Source: Patescibacteria group bacterium (GTDB lineage Bacteria; Patescibacteriota; Minisyncoccia; Phycocordibacterales; Phycocordibacteraceae). From it: a stretch of 16,013 bases of DNA. The notes under the pieces are model-generated. The model was not told where the DNA came from, did no database searches, and saw nothing but the letters and a program-made list of their open reading frames with translations. Made by a program: the position numbers and the translations under genes. Numbering within the stretch: position 1 is the stretch's first letter; each line of letters starts with the position of its first letter. The DNA lies in assembly GCA_018826405.1 (NCBI GenBank), contig JAHJZL010000041.1, positions 1 through 16,013 of the forward strand. The letters are read 5' to 3'. Shown piece by piece: positions 7,374 through 15,659 of this stretch.

Positions 7374-7724
7374 ATGTCCTTATTTGACGAAGTGTATGAC
7401 GCGCTCTCTGGGAGATCCTGGAGCAGCGTCTCGGAAATTCAGGAAGCGGTGCGAATGCAGCGCTATCTGAAGCGGATCCACAAGCCTGTCTCGTTTTTCA
7501 GAAGGTTACTTCCAGCCGTAGCCGATGTGTTTGAGACACCAGTCGAGTCTTCTGTGGAATTTGCCTTGCAACATTTCAGTCGCAAGACGTGGGTCTCCTG
7601 TCGCGAGCGTATTTCTGGAAACCTGGAATACTCGCTCACCCTCAGGGGGCAGATGAAAACGGGCCCTGTGCAAATCCCCCGGGACGATCTCGGGAGACCA
7701 GAGGGCCCAAGCGGCTATACCTAA
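7374..7724 (+). CDS. Hypothetical protein, possible winged-helix DNA-binding protein
   Basis: I do not recognise this 116-aa protein. Its first 93 residues look like a small all-purpose alpha/beta domain: helices at about 3-11, 17-34 and 40-52, a charged helix at 57-70, then a likely beta hairpin VSCRERISGNLEYSLTLRGQ (74-93). A hairpin ending in YSLT.RG resembles the wing of winged-helix regulators, so a DNA-binding role is possible but only inferred. The last 23 residues (Pro/Gly/Arg-rich) look disordered. No signal peptide or membrane segment is visible. A strong G-rich ribosome-binding site (AAAGGGGGG, 7361-7369) precedes the ATG, unlike any core gene in the window. Codons favour G/C at third positions (CTG, GTC, CGG), also unlike the neighbours. 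It is followed at once by its own terminator. Confidence 0.65.
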   Translation: MSLFDEVYDALSGRSWSSVSEIQEAVRMQRYLKRIHKPVSFFRRLLPAVADVFETPVESSVEFALQHFSRKTWVSCRERISGNLEYSLTLRGQMKTGPVQIPRDDLGRPEGPSGYT

Positions 7725-7747
7725 AGGACGGCACCACCGTCCTTTTT
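7723..7747 (+). terminator. Intrinsic terminator after the 116-aa gene
   Basis: AAAGGACGG (7723-7731) pairs with CCGTCCTTT (7737-7745) around CACCA, followed by T to 7747. The stem begins inside the stop codon of the upstream gene. It separates the two accessory genes into independent transcription units. Confidence 0.85.
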
Positions 7748-7750
7748 CAT

Positions 7751-7779
7751 TTGACAATATGCCTATATGTTGTCATACT
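7751..7779 (+). promoter_or_regulatory. Strong promoter with operator-like palindrome for the membrane gene
   Basis: A perfect -35 TTGACA (7751-7756), a 17-nt spacer and a -10 CATACT (7774-7779) preceded by TG at the extended -10 position (7771-7772). Within it TGACAATAT (7752-7760) and ATGTTGTCA (7767-7775) form an inverted repeat with 8 of 9 positions matching, running from the -35 to the -10. Such placement is typical of an operator that blocks RNA polymerase. The expected start near 7786 leaves a leader of about 50 nt. Confidence 0.75.
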
Positions 7780-7834
7780 AGCAGGGAACCTGGCGTTGTG
7801 TCAGGGTGTCAAAACTTGTTCTGGGGGAACAAAC

Positions 7835-8446
7835 ATGAAGAATAGAATCCCGTTCTCGGACTTCGGGAAATACCTGAAGACTATGTACGCTGTCGGCGGC
7901 ACGATCATCAGCGTCAGCATCTTCGGCCAATTTTTGGGAGCCTTCTGGCTCCTGGAGCCCGAGATCGTCAGTCTGGTCGCAGGAGTGATCATCGCAGTCG
8001 CGGCGATCTGTGGTTTGCTGGAGTGTACTCTCCGGCTCCTCACGGTTCGCGGCGCTAACGAGCGTCTGGACTCCATGTGGCTCATGTCGCACTGGGGTCT
8101 GGTCTTCGTGGCCTCGGTCGCAACGATATGGCCGAGTTGGTGGACTTTCGCTGGGCTGCTCATTTCCGTGTGGGTCGTCTCACGCTTCGTGCGGAGACAC
8201 CGGCTTTCCACGGACTACGGACCGGGTCAGGAAAAGGCCCTGTTTCCGGCGGCGTTCGGATTGTTTCTGGCGGCATCGTCCGTCACTTCAATTCCATACC
8301 TGGGATGGCAGCTTCTGCTTCTGACTGGCTTCTTGCTGGTCGCTTCTGCAGTCGTAGCCGTGGCCATTTTGGAATCCAAAAGGTTCGCTGGCTACGATGC
8401 CCAGTCCCAGCCTCAACCGGCCCAGGCCCTGGACATCGTCAGCTGA
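7835..8446 (+). CDS. Hypothetical membrane protein with six predicted TM segments
   Basis: This 203-aa integral membrane protein belongs to no family I recognise. Hydrophobic segments lie at about 17-40, 43-69, 82-99, 101-118, 135-153 and 156-179; the basic loop VRRHRLSTDYG (119-129) would be cytoplasmic by the positive-inside rule, as would both ends. The C-terminal 20 residues (Gln/Pro/Ala-rich) are soluble and probably disordered. No catalytic or transport motif is obvious. I chose the ATG at 7835 because GGGGGAAC lies at a good ribosome-binding distance and because the frame upstream overlaps the preceding gene, its terminator and this gene's promoter. G/C-rich third positions set it apart from trmD and rpoB and match the 116-aa gene upstream. 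The promoter carries a palindrome, so expression is probably regulated. Confidence 0.75.
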   Translation: MKNRIPFSDFGKYLKTMYAVGGTIISVSIFGQFLGAFWLLEPEIVSLVAGVIIAVAAICGLLECTLRLLTVRGANERLDSMWLMSHWGLVFVASVATIWPSWWTFAGLLISVWVVSRFVRRHRLSTDYGPGQEKALFPAAFGLFLAASSVTSIPYLGWQLLLLTGFLLVASAVVAVAILESKRFAGYDAQSQPQPAQALDIVS

Positions 8447-8468
8447 TCTTCGCCCCTACAGGCAACCC

Positions 8469-8497
8469 AAGCGGCTCTCTTCGGAGGGTCGCTTTTT
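8469..8497 (+). terminator. Intrinsic terminator after the membrane gene, UUCG loop
   Basis: AAGCGGCTCTC (8469-8479) pairs with GAGGGTCGCTT (8484-8494) around a TTCG tetraloop, with two G-T pairs, followed by five T (8493-8497). The UUCG loop closed by C-G is an unusually stable hairpin. It shields the rpoBC promoter from read-through. Confidence 0.85.
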
Positions 8498-8514
8498 CCT
8501 TTTCCCCAGGTACC

Positions 8515-8544
8515 TTGACCATATCCCGCTCTTCACGCTATATT
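8515..8544 (+). promoter_or_regulatory. Promoter of the rpoBC operon
   Basis: The -35 TTGACC (8515-8520) and -10 TATATT (8539-8544) are each five of six to consensus, with an 18-nt spacer. A start near 8551 gives a leader of about 138 nt before rpoB. It is the only convincing promoter between the terminator at 8469-8497 and rpoB. Confidence 0.75.
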
Positions 8545-8608
8545 TAGGGAACGAGATTGAGTAACGGGGGATAGGGGGAAGAGAAAACCAAGTGCGATTT
8601 TAAAAACA

Positions 8609-8650
8609 GCGTCTCCATAACGAGGGACGCGGCTCATGCATACATGAGCC
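8609..8650 (+). promoter_or_regulatory. Two adjacent hairpins in the rpoB leader
   Basis: Hairpin 1 pairs GCGTCTC (8609-8615) with GGGACGC (8624-8630) and includes one G-T pair. Hairpin 2 pairs GGCTCATG (8631-8638) with CATGAGCC (8643-8650) around CATA. They abut without a gap and can stack. No T-run follows, so neither is a terminator. They end 38 nt before the rpoB ATG and could control translation or message stability; no known leader family was recognised. Confidence 0.5.
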
Positions 8651-8688
8651 CGTTTGGCGTTTGGGGCCACGAATAATACAGACCTGAC

Positions 8689-11600
8689 ATGCAGCAAAAA
8701 AAGCTCGTGCCAAAAACATTCGGCGCATACCGCGCACCGCGTGTTGAGTTTCCTGACCTGGTAGGCCACCAGCGGGAATCTTTCAATTGGCTTTTGGCCG
8801 ACGGTATCAAGGAGCTCTTTAAAGAGTTCTCCCCAGTACAAGATTATTCAGGTAAGAAGTTTGAACTCCGTTTCGACGGATTTGAGGTGGGTGACCCTAA
8901 GGGAACTGAAGAGGAGGCGCGTGACAACATGCGCACCTACGAGGCTCCGCTTAAGGCATCAGTCACACTCGTAAACAAGACCTTTGGTTCTGAGAAGACT
9001 CAGGAGATTTTCCTCTCTGATATTCCAATGATGACTCCGCACGGAAGTTTTATCGTGTCTGGAGTTGAGCGCGCGATTGTGCCTCAGCTTGCCCGATCAT
9101 TCGGTGCATTCTTCATTGCAGAGGAAACTAAGGGAAGGAACTTCTTCGGTGCAAAACTTATTCCTGCACGTGGTGTATGGATTGAGATTGAATCAGATTC
9201 TGATGGAGCTATCTTCGTTAAGATCGATCGCAAGCGCAAATTCCCTGTAACACACTTGCTCAGCGTGTTTGGAGCAGGAACTCGCGAGGACATTCTCAAG
9301 AAGTTCATTGGTGACGAAGTTGCAACGAATGCCCTTACGGCAACACTTGCACACGACACAACTGCAACGGTAGAGGATGCATATGTTGAAATACACCGCC
9401 GCATGCGCGACGGTGATTTGGCGACTCCAGATAACGCAAAGCAGTACGTGAACGCACTCTTTGCTGCAGATCGCTATGATCTCTCAAAGGTTGGACGTCA
9501 CCGCTTGAATGCTCGATTCTCTCTTCCTACTGATAAGAAATCCCTCGAACAGCGTTCTCTTACGCTAGACGATCTTCTCCGCATTGTTGGAGAAATTGCT
9601 CGCCTCAACCAGGACCCTAATGCAGTTCCTGATGATATTGATCACCTCGGATTCCGCCGTGTTCGTTTCGTTGGAGAATTGCTCCAGGCACGTATGCGCG
9701 TCGGTATGTCTCGCATGAAGCGAAACATCCAGGACCGCATGTCTACGATTGAATCTGAGACATCACTTCCAATGGCATTTGTTAACCCACGCCCGCTTTC
9801 AGCGTCAGTGCGTGAGTTCTTCACTGCCAACCAACTTTCTCAGTTCATGGATCAGCAGAACATTCTTGCTGAGCTTGAGAACATGAGAACACTTTCTGCT
9901 CTTGGACCGGGAGGTCTTACGCGAGAGCGTGCAGGCTTTGAGGTTCGCGACGTGCACCCATCACACTACGGACGCCTCTGCCCAATCCACACTCCTGAAG
10001 GAGCGAACATTGGTCTTATCTTGCGTCTTGCACTTCATGCGCGCACAAATGAGTTCGGTGTTATTGAAACTCCGTACGCAAAGGTAACAAAGGGAATGGT
10101 TACTGAAGAGATTGAATACCTCAACGCTCTTGATGAGGAGTCACATGTTATTGCACACGCAGCTACACCTGTTGACGCTAAGGGACGTATTGTTCCTGAC
10201 ACCATTGAGGCTCGTAGAGGAGGAGAGCCAGCTGTGGTTCACCGCGAGGAAATTGATTACATCGATGCATCTACGTACCAGATGTTCTCAGCAGCCACTG
10301 CGATGATCCCATTCGTTGACCATGACGATGCGAACCGCGCACTCATGGGTTCAAACATGCAGAAGCAGGCAACTCCAGTACTTATTCCAGAAGCACCAGT
10401 TGTTGCAACAGGTATTGAGGGACATGCAGCGCGTAACACAGGCCGACTTATTATTGCGCAGGAAGCAGGAACTGTTTCTTATGCTGACGCTCGTCGCATC
10501 GTAATTACGCCTACCAGCGGAAAAGATCATGAGTACAAGCTCCAAGGCCTCACTCAGACTAACCAGAACTCTGCATTCATGCAGCGCCCTATCGTAAAGA
10601 CAGGAGACAAGGTTAAGAAGGGAGATGTGATTGGAGATGCATCATCTTCAGACCAGGGCCAGATGGCACTTGGACAGAACGTACGTGTTGCGTTCATGAG
10701 CTGGAGCGGTGCTAACTACGAGGACGCGATTATCGTGTCTGAGCGGCTCGTTGAAGAGTCTAAGTTCACTACCGTTCACATTGAGGACTTTGAGTGTGCT
10801 GTGCGCGATACAAAGCTTGGCGCTGAAGTAACTACACATGACATTCCTAACGTTGGAGAACTTCGTTTGAAGAACCTCGACGAGGAAGGTGTTGTGCGCA
10901 TTGGTGCTGAGGTTCGCCCTGGAGACATCCTCGTTGGAAAGGTAACTCCTAAGGGAGAGACGCAGCTTACCCCTGAAGAGCGACTTCTTCGTTCTATCTT
11001 CGGAGACAAGGCGAAAGATGTTAAGGACACCTCACTTCGCATGGAAGGAGGAAAGCGTGGCCGTGTTATCGGCGTTCGTGTCTTTAGCCGCGAGAATGGA
11101 GACCAGCTCGAGAGCGGCATCATTAAGAAGATTGTCGTAACCGTAGCGCAGGTACGTAACGTATCTGTGGGAGACAAGCTCGCAGGTCGTCACGGAAACA
11201 AGGGAGTTATCTCTCGCGTGCTTCCAGTTGAGGACATGCCATACGACAAGGATGGAAACCCAGTGGATATCATTCTGACCCCGCTTGGTGTGCCATCACG
11301 TATGAACCTCGGACAGATTCTCGAGCTTCACTTGGGACTTGCAGCACACACGCTCAACTACCAGGCAATCGTACCTCCATTTGCTGGAGCTACTGCAGAC
11401 GAGATTCGTGATGAACTTGAGGCAGCAGGATTTGACCGCTCTGGAAAGATGCAGCTCTTTGATGGCCGCACTGGAGAGGCATTCGCGCAGACAATATCAG
11501 TGGGCTACATGTATGTGCTCAAGCTGCACCACATGGTGGAAGACAAGATCCACATGCGTTCAATCGGTCCGTACAGCCTTATCACCCAGCAGCCGCTTGG

Positions 11601-11862
11601 AGGAAAGGCACAGAACGGAGGACAGCGCTTTGGAGAAATGGAAGTATGGGCACTCCTTGGATACGGAGCTGCCTACACGCTCCGTGAGATGCTCACCATT
11701 AAGTCAGATGATATCCAGGGACGCTCTGCGACCTTCGATGCCATCGTGAAGGGTGAACCTGTATCACACGCAGGAACTCCTGCATCGTTCGCAGTACTTA
11801 CTAATCAGATCCGCGGTCTGGCTCTTGATATAGAGCCAATGGAAGGCCGTTCGGACGCCTAA
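8689..11862 (+). CDS. rpoB: DNA-directed RNA polymerase subunit beta
   Basis: RpoB forms one pincer and part of the active centre of RNA polymerase. Family landmarks run in order: the N-terminal lobe with LSDIPMMTPHGSFIVSGVER (about 111-130), the rifampicin region NQLSQFMDQQN (381-391) and SALGPGGLTRERAGFEV, HPSHYGRLCPIHTPEGANIG, the active-site block GDKLAGRHGNKG (828-839), then SRMNLGQILELHLG, and GGQRFGEMEVWALLGYGA near the end. At 1057 aa it is compact against 1342 aa in E. coli, meaning lineage-specific inserts are missing. In the rifampicin pocket, positions equal to E. coli His526 and Arg529 are Asn398 and Thr401. The gene has its own promoter and structured leader, no Shine-Dalgarno, and lies 13 nt before rpoC. 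The rplJ-rplL genes that often precede rpoB are not here. Confidence 0.98.
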   Translation: MQQKKLVPKTFGAYRAPRVEFPDLVGHQRESFNWLLADGIKELFKEFSPVQDYSGKKFELRFDGFEVGDPKGTEEEARDNMRTYEAPLKASVTLVNKTFGSEKTQEIFLSDIPMMTPHGSFIVSGVERAIVPQLARSFGAFFIAEETKGRNFFGAKLIPARGVWIEIESDSDGAIFVKIDRKRKFPVTHLLSVFGAGTREDILKKFIGDEVATNALTATLAHDTTATVEDAYVEIHRRMRDGDLATPDNAKQYVNALFAADRYDLSKVGRHRLNARFSLPTDKKSLEQRSLTLDDLLRIVGEIARLNQDPNAVPDDIDHLGFRRVRFVGELLQARMRVGMSRMKRNIQDRMSTIESETSLPMAFVNPRPLSASVREFFTANQLSQFMDQQNILAELENMRTLSALGPGGLTRERAGFEVRDVHPSHYGRLCPIHTPEGANIGLILRLALHARTNEFGVIETPYAKVTKGMVTEEIEYLNALDEESHVIAHAATPVDAKGRIVPDTIEARRGGEPAVVHREEIDYIDASTYQMFSAATAMIPFVDHDDANRALMGSNMQKQATPVLIPEAPVVATGIEGHAARNTGRLIIAQEAGTVSYADARRIVITPTSGKDHEYKLQGLTQTNQNSAFMQRPIVKTGDKVKKGDVIGDASSSDQGQMALGQNVRVAFMSWSGANYEDAIIVSERLVEESKFTTVHIEDFECAVRDTKLGAEVTTHDIPNVGELRLKNLDEEGVVRIGAEVRPGDILVGKVTPKGETQLTPEERLLRSIFGDKAKDVKDTSLRMEGGKRGRVIGVRVFSRENGDQLESGIIKKIVVTVAQVRNVSVGDKLAGRHGNKGVISRVLPVEDMPYDKDGNPVDIILTPLGVPSRMNLGQILELHLGLAAHTLNYQAIVPPFAGATADEIRDELEAAGFDRSGKMQLFDGRTGEAFAQTISVGYMYVLKLHHMVEDKIHMRSIGPYSLITQQPLGGKAQNGGQRFGEMEVWALLGYGAAYTLREMLTIKSDDIQGRSATFDAIVKGEPVSHAGTPASFAVLTNQIRGLALDIEPMEGRSDA

Positions 11863-11875
11863 CCCTAGAACTACT

Positions 11876-14800
11876 ATGGCAACTCCCATGAATTCCTCCG
11901 GAAAGCGTCCGATGGCGCCTCGTTCCCTAGACTGGAACGCACTTCGTCTATCGCTCGCCTCACCTGAGCGCATCCTCTCTTGGTCTCGTGGAGAAATCAC
12001 GAAACCAGAAACTATTAACTACCGCACACAGCGCTCTGAAAAGCACGGACTCTTTGATGAAAAGATCTTTGGTCCTGAGCGTGATTACGAGTGTTACTGC
12101 GGAAAGTACAAAGGCATCCGATACAAAGGTATTGTCTGTGACAAATGTGGTGTTGAAATCACCCGTTCAATTGTGCGTCGTGAGCGCATGGGCCACATTG
12201 AGCTCGTTACGCCTGTAGCGCACATTTGGTTCCTGCGCTCCATGCCAAGCCGCATGGCACTTATCCTCGGTATCCCTTCTGCAGACCTGGAGAAGGTTGT
12301 GTACTTCGCTGGATACATTGTGACGAAGGTCGCTGAAGACGTGAAGAAGCGCATCCTTGCTGAACTTGAGAACGAGTACAAGACTAAGCACAAGGCAGCA
12401 GCTACAGATCAGGAGCGCGACACACTTAAGGAGAAGATGACTGTTGCGAAGAACGAGATTGAAAGCGTTGTGGTTGGAAAGGTATTTGATGAGATTCAGT
12501 ACCACCGCTTCTCAGTTCGTTACGGAACTCTCTTTGAAGCAAAGATTGGTGCTGAGGCTATCTACGATATCTTCCGTACACTTAAGCTTGAAGACCTTAA
12601 GACAACACTTGAAGAACGCTATCCAAAGGCAGCAGCAGCTGAGCGCGAGAAGCTTGCAAAACGCATCTCTCTCATCTCATCAATGCTTGCGGCTAAGGTT
12701 CGTCCTGAGTGGATGTTCCTCACTAAGATTCCAGTTATCCCACCGGCACTTCGTCCGATGGTGGCTCTTGAGGGTGGACGTCATGCAACGTCAGACGTTA
12801 ACGATCTCTACCGCCGTGTTATCAACCGCAACAACCGTCTTAAGAAGTTGCTAGATATTCACGCACCTGAGGTTATTCTCCGCAACGAGAAGCGTATTCT
12901 TCAGGAGGCTGTTGATGCATTGCTTGATAACTCAATCCGCAAGGGAGGAGCATCAGGAGGAGCACTTACTCCTTCACAGCGTCGCCCGCTTAAGTCACTT
13001 GCTGATTACTTAAAGGGTAAGCAGGGATACTTCCGACAGAACTTGCTCGGAAAGCGTGTGGACTACTCAGGTCGCTCAGTAATTGTGGTTGGTCCTGATT
13101 TGGAGCTTGATGAGTGTGGTCTTCCAAAGCACATGGCTCTTGAGCTCTTCCGCCCATTCGTTATTGCAGGACTCTTGCAGCGTGAGCTCGCCTTCAACAT
13201 CCGTGGCGCAGGCCGCCTTATTGAAGACGGAGTAGCTGAAGTATGGGAGATTCTTGAAGAGGCAATTCAGGGCAAGCACGTGTTGCTTAACCGCGCTCCA
13301 ACACTGCACCGTCAGGGTATTCAGGCATTCCGCCCTCGCCTTATTGAAGGTGATGCGATTCAGTTGCACCCACTCGTATGTCCTGCCTTCAACGCAGACT
13401 TCGACGGAGATCAGATGGCCATTCACGTACCGCTTTCAGAAGAGGCGCAGTGGGAGGCTGCAAACGTTATGTCTGCAAACAAGAACATTCTGAAGCCAGG
13501 TTCTGGTGAAATGATTGTTATGACGCAGAAGCCGCTTGATATCGTGCTTGGAACGTACTGGCTTACAAAAGCTATGCCAGGCTCGAAGGGAGAAGGAACA
13601 TACTTCCAGTCTCCAAACGCAGCGATTCTTGCGCATGAGTACGGAGCAATTGATCTTCGTGCGGTGATTAACGTGCTTCCTGTTGCAGGAAAGGCGAAGT
13701 ACGCAGTTATGGGCGACGGCATCTTCGAGACAACTGTAGGACGTCTCTTGTTCAACACCGTGCTTCCAGCTGATTATCCGTATGTAAATGACGCGATCAG
13801 CAAGAAGGTTATTACAGGCATCATGAATGACTGTATTGATAAGTACGGCATTGATGCAGTTCCTGGAATTGTGAACAAAGTTAAGCGCTTCGGCTTTGAG
13901 TACGCCACTAAGTCTGGTGTCTCATGGTCTCTTGATGACGTGTCTGTTCCTGAAGGAAAGGGAGCAGTAGTAACTGCAGCTCGAACTAAGGTTGAGCGCA
14001 TTGAGAGCGATTTCCAGGATGGACTTCTTTCTCAGGAAGAGAAGCGCCGTATGGTTATTGAAGTCTGGCACGGAGCTAAGACTGAAGTTGAGAAGCTCGT
14101 TGAGGACGCGCTTGATCCAACAGGATCTGTGCATGACATGGTGCGCTCTGGCGCTCGTGGTTCTATCGGAAACCTTACTCAGATGGCTGGTATGAAGGGT
14201 CTTATCCAGAACACTGCCGGAGAGACTATTGAGGTGCCGATTGTGTCTTCAATGACAGAGGGACTTAACCCAGTTGAGTACTTCATGTCTACGCACGGTG
14301 CACGTAAGGGTCTTACGGATACTGCGCTTGGAACAGCGCGTGCTGGGTACCTTACTCGCCGTCTCTTCGATGTTGCACAGGACTCAATCATTACTGAAAA
14401 GGATTGTGGTACGAAGCGTGGTGTTGCGATCAATCGTATATCAGCATCAGGAATCAAGATTGATTTCGCTGAGGCGATTCGCGGACGCACCCTTGCTCTT
14501 GAGTCAGCAGGATTCAAGAAGGGAACGTATCTTTCAGCTAAGGACGCAGAAGCAATTTCAGCAGACGAGTCTGTTGCAAGTGTATCTGTTCGCTCCCCTA
14601 TGTCTTGTGAGACACGATACGGTATCTGTGGTGCGTGTTACGGAATGGATCTCTCAACGCAGCTCCCAGTTGATCTTGGAGAGGCAGTTGGAACGATTGC
14701 CGCACAGGCGATTGGAGAACCGGGTACACAGCTCACTATGCGTACCTTCCACGCTGGAGGAACAGCTTCTGTTGGTGGAGACATTACCTCAGGTCTTCCT

Positions 14801-15592
14801 CGTATTGAGGAGGTGTTTGAGAAGCGCTCTCCAAAGAACGCAGCTGCAATCTCTAAGTTTGATGGCTTGATCGCGGAGATCCGCGAGCAGGGCAGAGACA
14901 AGGTTGTTGTGGTAACTCCAGAGGCAGGACAAGGAAAGAAGGACGGTTCAAATACTGAATACGTACTTACCTATCCTCGTCAGGCACTCGTTAAGGAAGG
15001 TCAGACTGTGGTGAAGGGACAATTCCTTTCTGACGGATCTGCTGATCTTGATGACCTCTTTGATCGTGCTGGTCGCGCAACTGTACAGGAGTACATCATT
15101 GCAGAGACAAGCAAGATCTATGAGCTTCAGGGAGCATCTGTATCCCGCAAGCACTTGGAAGTTATCGTTAAGCAGATGTTCTCACGCGCAAAGATTACTG
15201 AGACAGGAGATTCTGATTATTCTGTTGGCGACGTAGTTGAGCAGTGGGAGTTTGAGGAGGAAGTTAAGGACATGGAGGAAGAAGGCAAGATTGCACCGAA
15301 GGCACGCGAGATGGTGCTCGGTATTAAGGAGTCTGCACTTTCTCGTCGTTCATTCCTTTCAGCAGCTTCCTTTGAGCAGACTACGAAGATTCTTATCAAC
15401 GCATCTCTTAAGGGATCAGTTGATACGCTTCGCGGTCTTAAGGAGAACGTTATTCTTGGACGCCTTATTCCAGCAGGAACTGGATTCAATGGCTCTAAGA
15501 AGCACGCGGCTATTGACGCCATGCAGACAAAGCGAGCAGCGCAGATGCGAGCCCTTGAGGTTGAGCGTCTTGCAGAAGAGCCTGCTGCGTAA
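11876..15592 (+). CDS. rpoC: DNA-directed RNA polymerase subunit beta'
   Basis: RpoC provides the catalytic Mg-binding loop and the second pincer of RNA polymerase. The N-terminal zinc ribbon has Cys73, Cys75, Cys88 and Cys91 (YECYCGKYKG and VCDKCGVE). The clamp/lid region includes KQGYFRQNLLGKRVDYSGRS. The catalytic NADFDGD is at 506-512, with Asp508, 510 and 512 binding Mg. The second zinc site has Cys844, Cys911, Cys918 and Cys921. The trigger-loop region and GTQLTMRTFHAGG follow, and the protein ends soon after SVDTLRGLKENVILGRLIPA. At 1238 aa it lacks the large inserts of some lineages. It is co-transcribed with rpoB. The ATG at 11876 is used, but ATG at 11888 or 11912 (MAPRSLDWNALRL) cannot be excluded, since no Shine-Dalgarno marks any of them. 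A bidirectional terminator follows. Confidence 0.98.
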   Translation: MATPMNSSGKRPMAPRSLDWNALRLSLASPERILSWSRGEITKPETINYRTQRSEKHGLFDEKIFGPERDYECYCGKYKGIRYKGIVCDKCGVEITRSIVRRERMGHIELVTPVAHIWFLRSMPSRMALILGIPSADLEKVVYFAGYIVTKVAEDVKKRILAELENEYKTKHKAAATDQERDTLKEKMTVAKNEIESVVVGKVFDEIQYHRFSVRYGTLFEAKIGAEAIYDIFRTLKLEDLKTTLEERYPKAAAAEREKLAKRISLISSMLAAKVRPEWMFLTKIPVIPPALRPMVALEGGRHATSDVNDLYRRVINRNNRLKKLLDIHAPEVILRNEKRILQEAVDALLDNSIRKGGASGGALTPSQRRPLKSLADYLKGKQGYFRQNLLGKRVDYSGRSVIVVGPDLELDECGLPKHMALELFRPFVIAGLLQRELAFNIRGAGRLIEDGVAEVWEILEEAIQGKHVLLNRAPTLHRQGIQAFRPRLIEGDAIQLHPLVCPAFNADFDGDQMAIHVPLSEEAQWEAANVMSANKNILKPGSGEMIVMTQKPLDIVLGTYWLTKAMPGSKGEGTYFQSPNAAILAHEYGAIDLRAVINVLPVAGKAKYAVMGDGIFETTVGRLLFNTVLPADYPYVNDAISKKVITGIMNDCIDKYGIDAVPGIVNKVKRFGFEYATKSGVSWSLDDVSVPEGKGAVVTAARTKVERIESDFQDGLLSQEEKRRMVIEVWHGAKTEVEKLVEDALDPTGSVHDMVRSGARGSIGNLTQMAGMKGLIQNTAGETIEVPIVSSMTEGLNPVEYFMSTHGARKGLTDTALGTARAGYLTRRLFDVAQDSIITEKDCGTKRGVAINRISASGIKIDFAEAIRGRTLALESAGFKKGTYLSAKDAEAISADESVASVSVRSPMSCETRYGICGACYGMDLSTQLPVDLGEAVGTIAAQAIGEPGTQLTMRTFHAGGTASVGGDITSGLPRIEEVFEKRSPKNAAAISKFDGLIAEIREQGRDKVVVVTPEAGQGKKDGSNTEYVLTYPRQALVKEGQTVVKGQFLSDGSADLDDLFDRAGRATVQEYIIAETSKIYELQGASVSRKHLEVIVKQMFSRAKITETGDSDYSVGDVVEQWEFEEEVKDMEEEGKIAPKAREMVLGIKESALSRRSFLSAASFEQTTKILINASLKGSVDTLRGLKENVILGRLIPAGTGFNGSKKHAAIDAMQTKRAAQMRALEVERLAEEPAA

Positions 15593-15606
15593 GCAACACA
15601 GCGTCG

Positions 15607-15650
15607 TATAACAAAGCCCGCTCAGAGATGAGCGGGCTTTGTTATAAAAA
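15607..15650. terminator. Bidirectional intrinsic terminator after rpoC
   Basis: A perfect 18-bp stem: the arms 15607-15624 and 15629-15646 enclose the loop GAGA. The GC core CCCGCTCA is flanked by AT-rich ends, giving TTTGTTAT after the hairpin on the plus strand and the mirror image on the minus strand. It ends the rpoBC operon and the convergent XRE gene. Confidence 0.9.
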
Positions 15651-15659
15651 GACCCATAC

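Noticed and set aside
7589..7834. N-terminal extension of the membrane protein to 7589
   Set aside because: It would overlap the 116-aa gene, its terminator and the strong promoter; the SD-preceded ATG at 7835 is far better.
8077..8547. Second plus-strand frame of 156 codons over the membrane gene
   Set aside because: It runs through the terminator and into the rpoB promoter, and its Arg/Gly/Ser-rich product looks like a GC-rich shadow frame.
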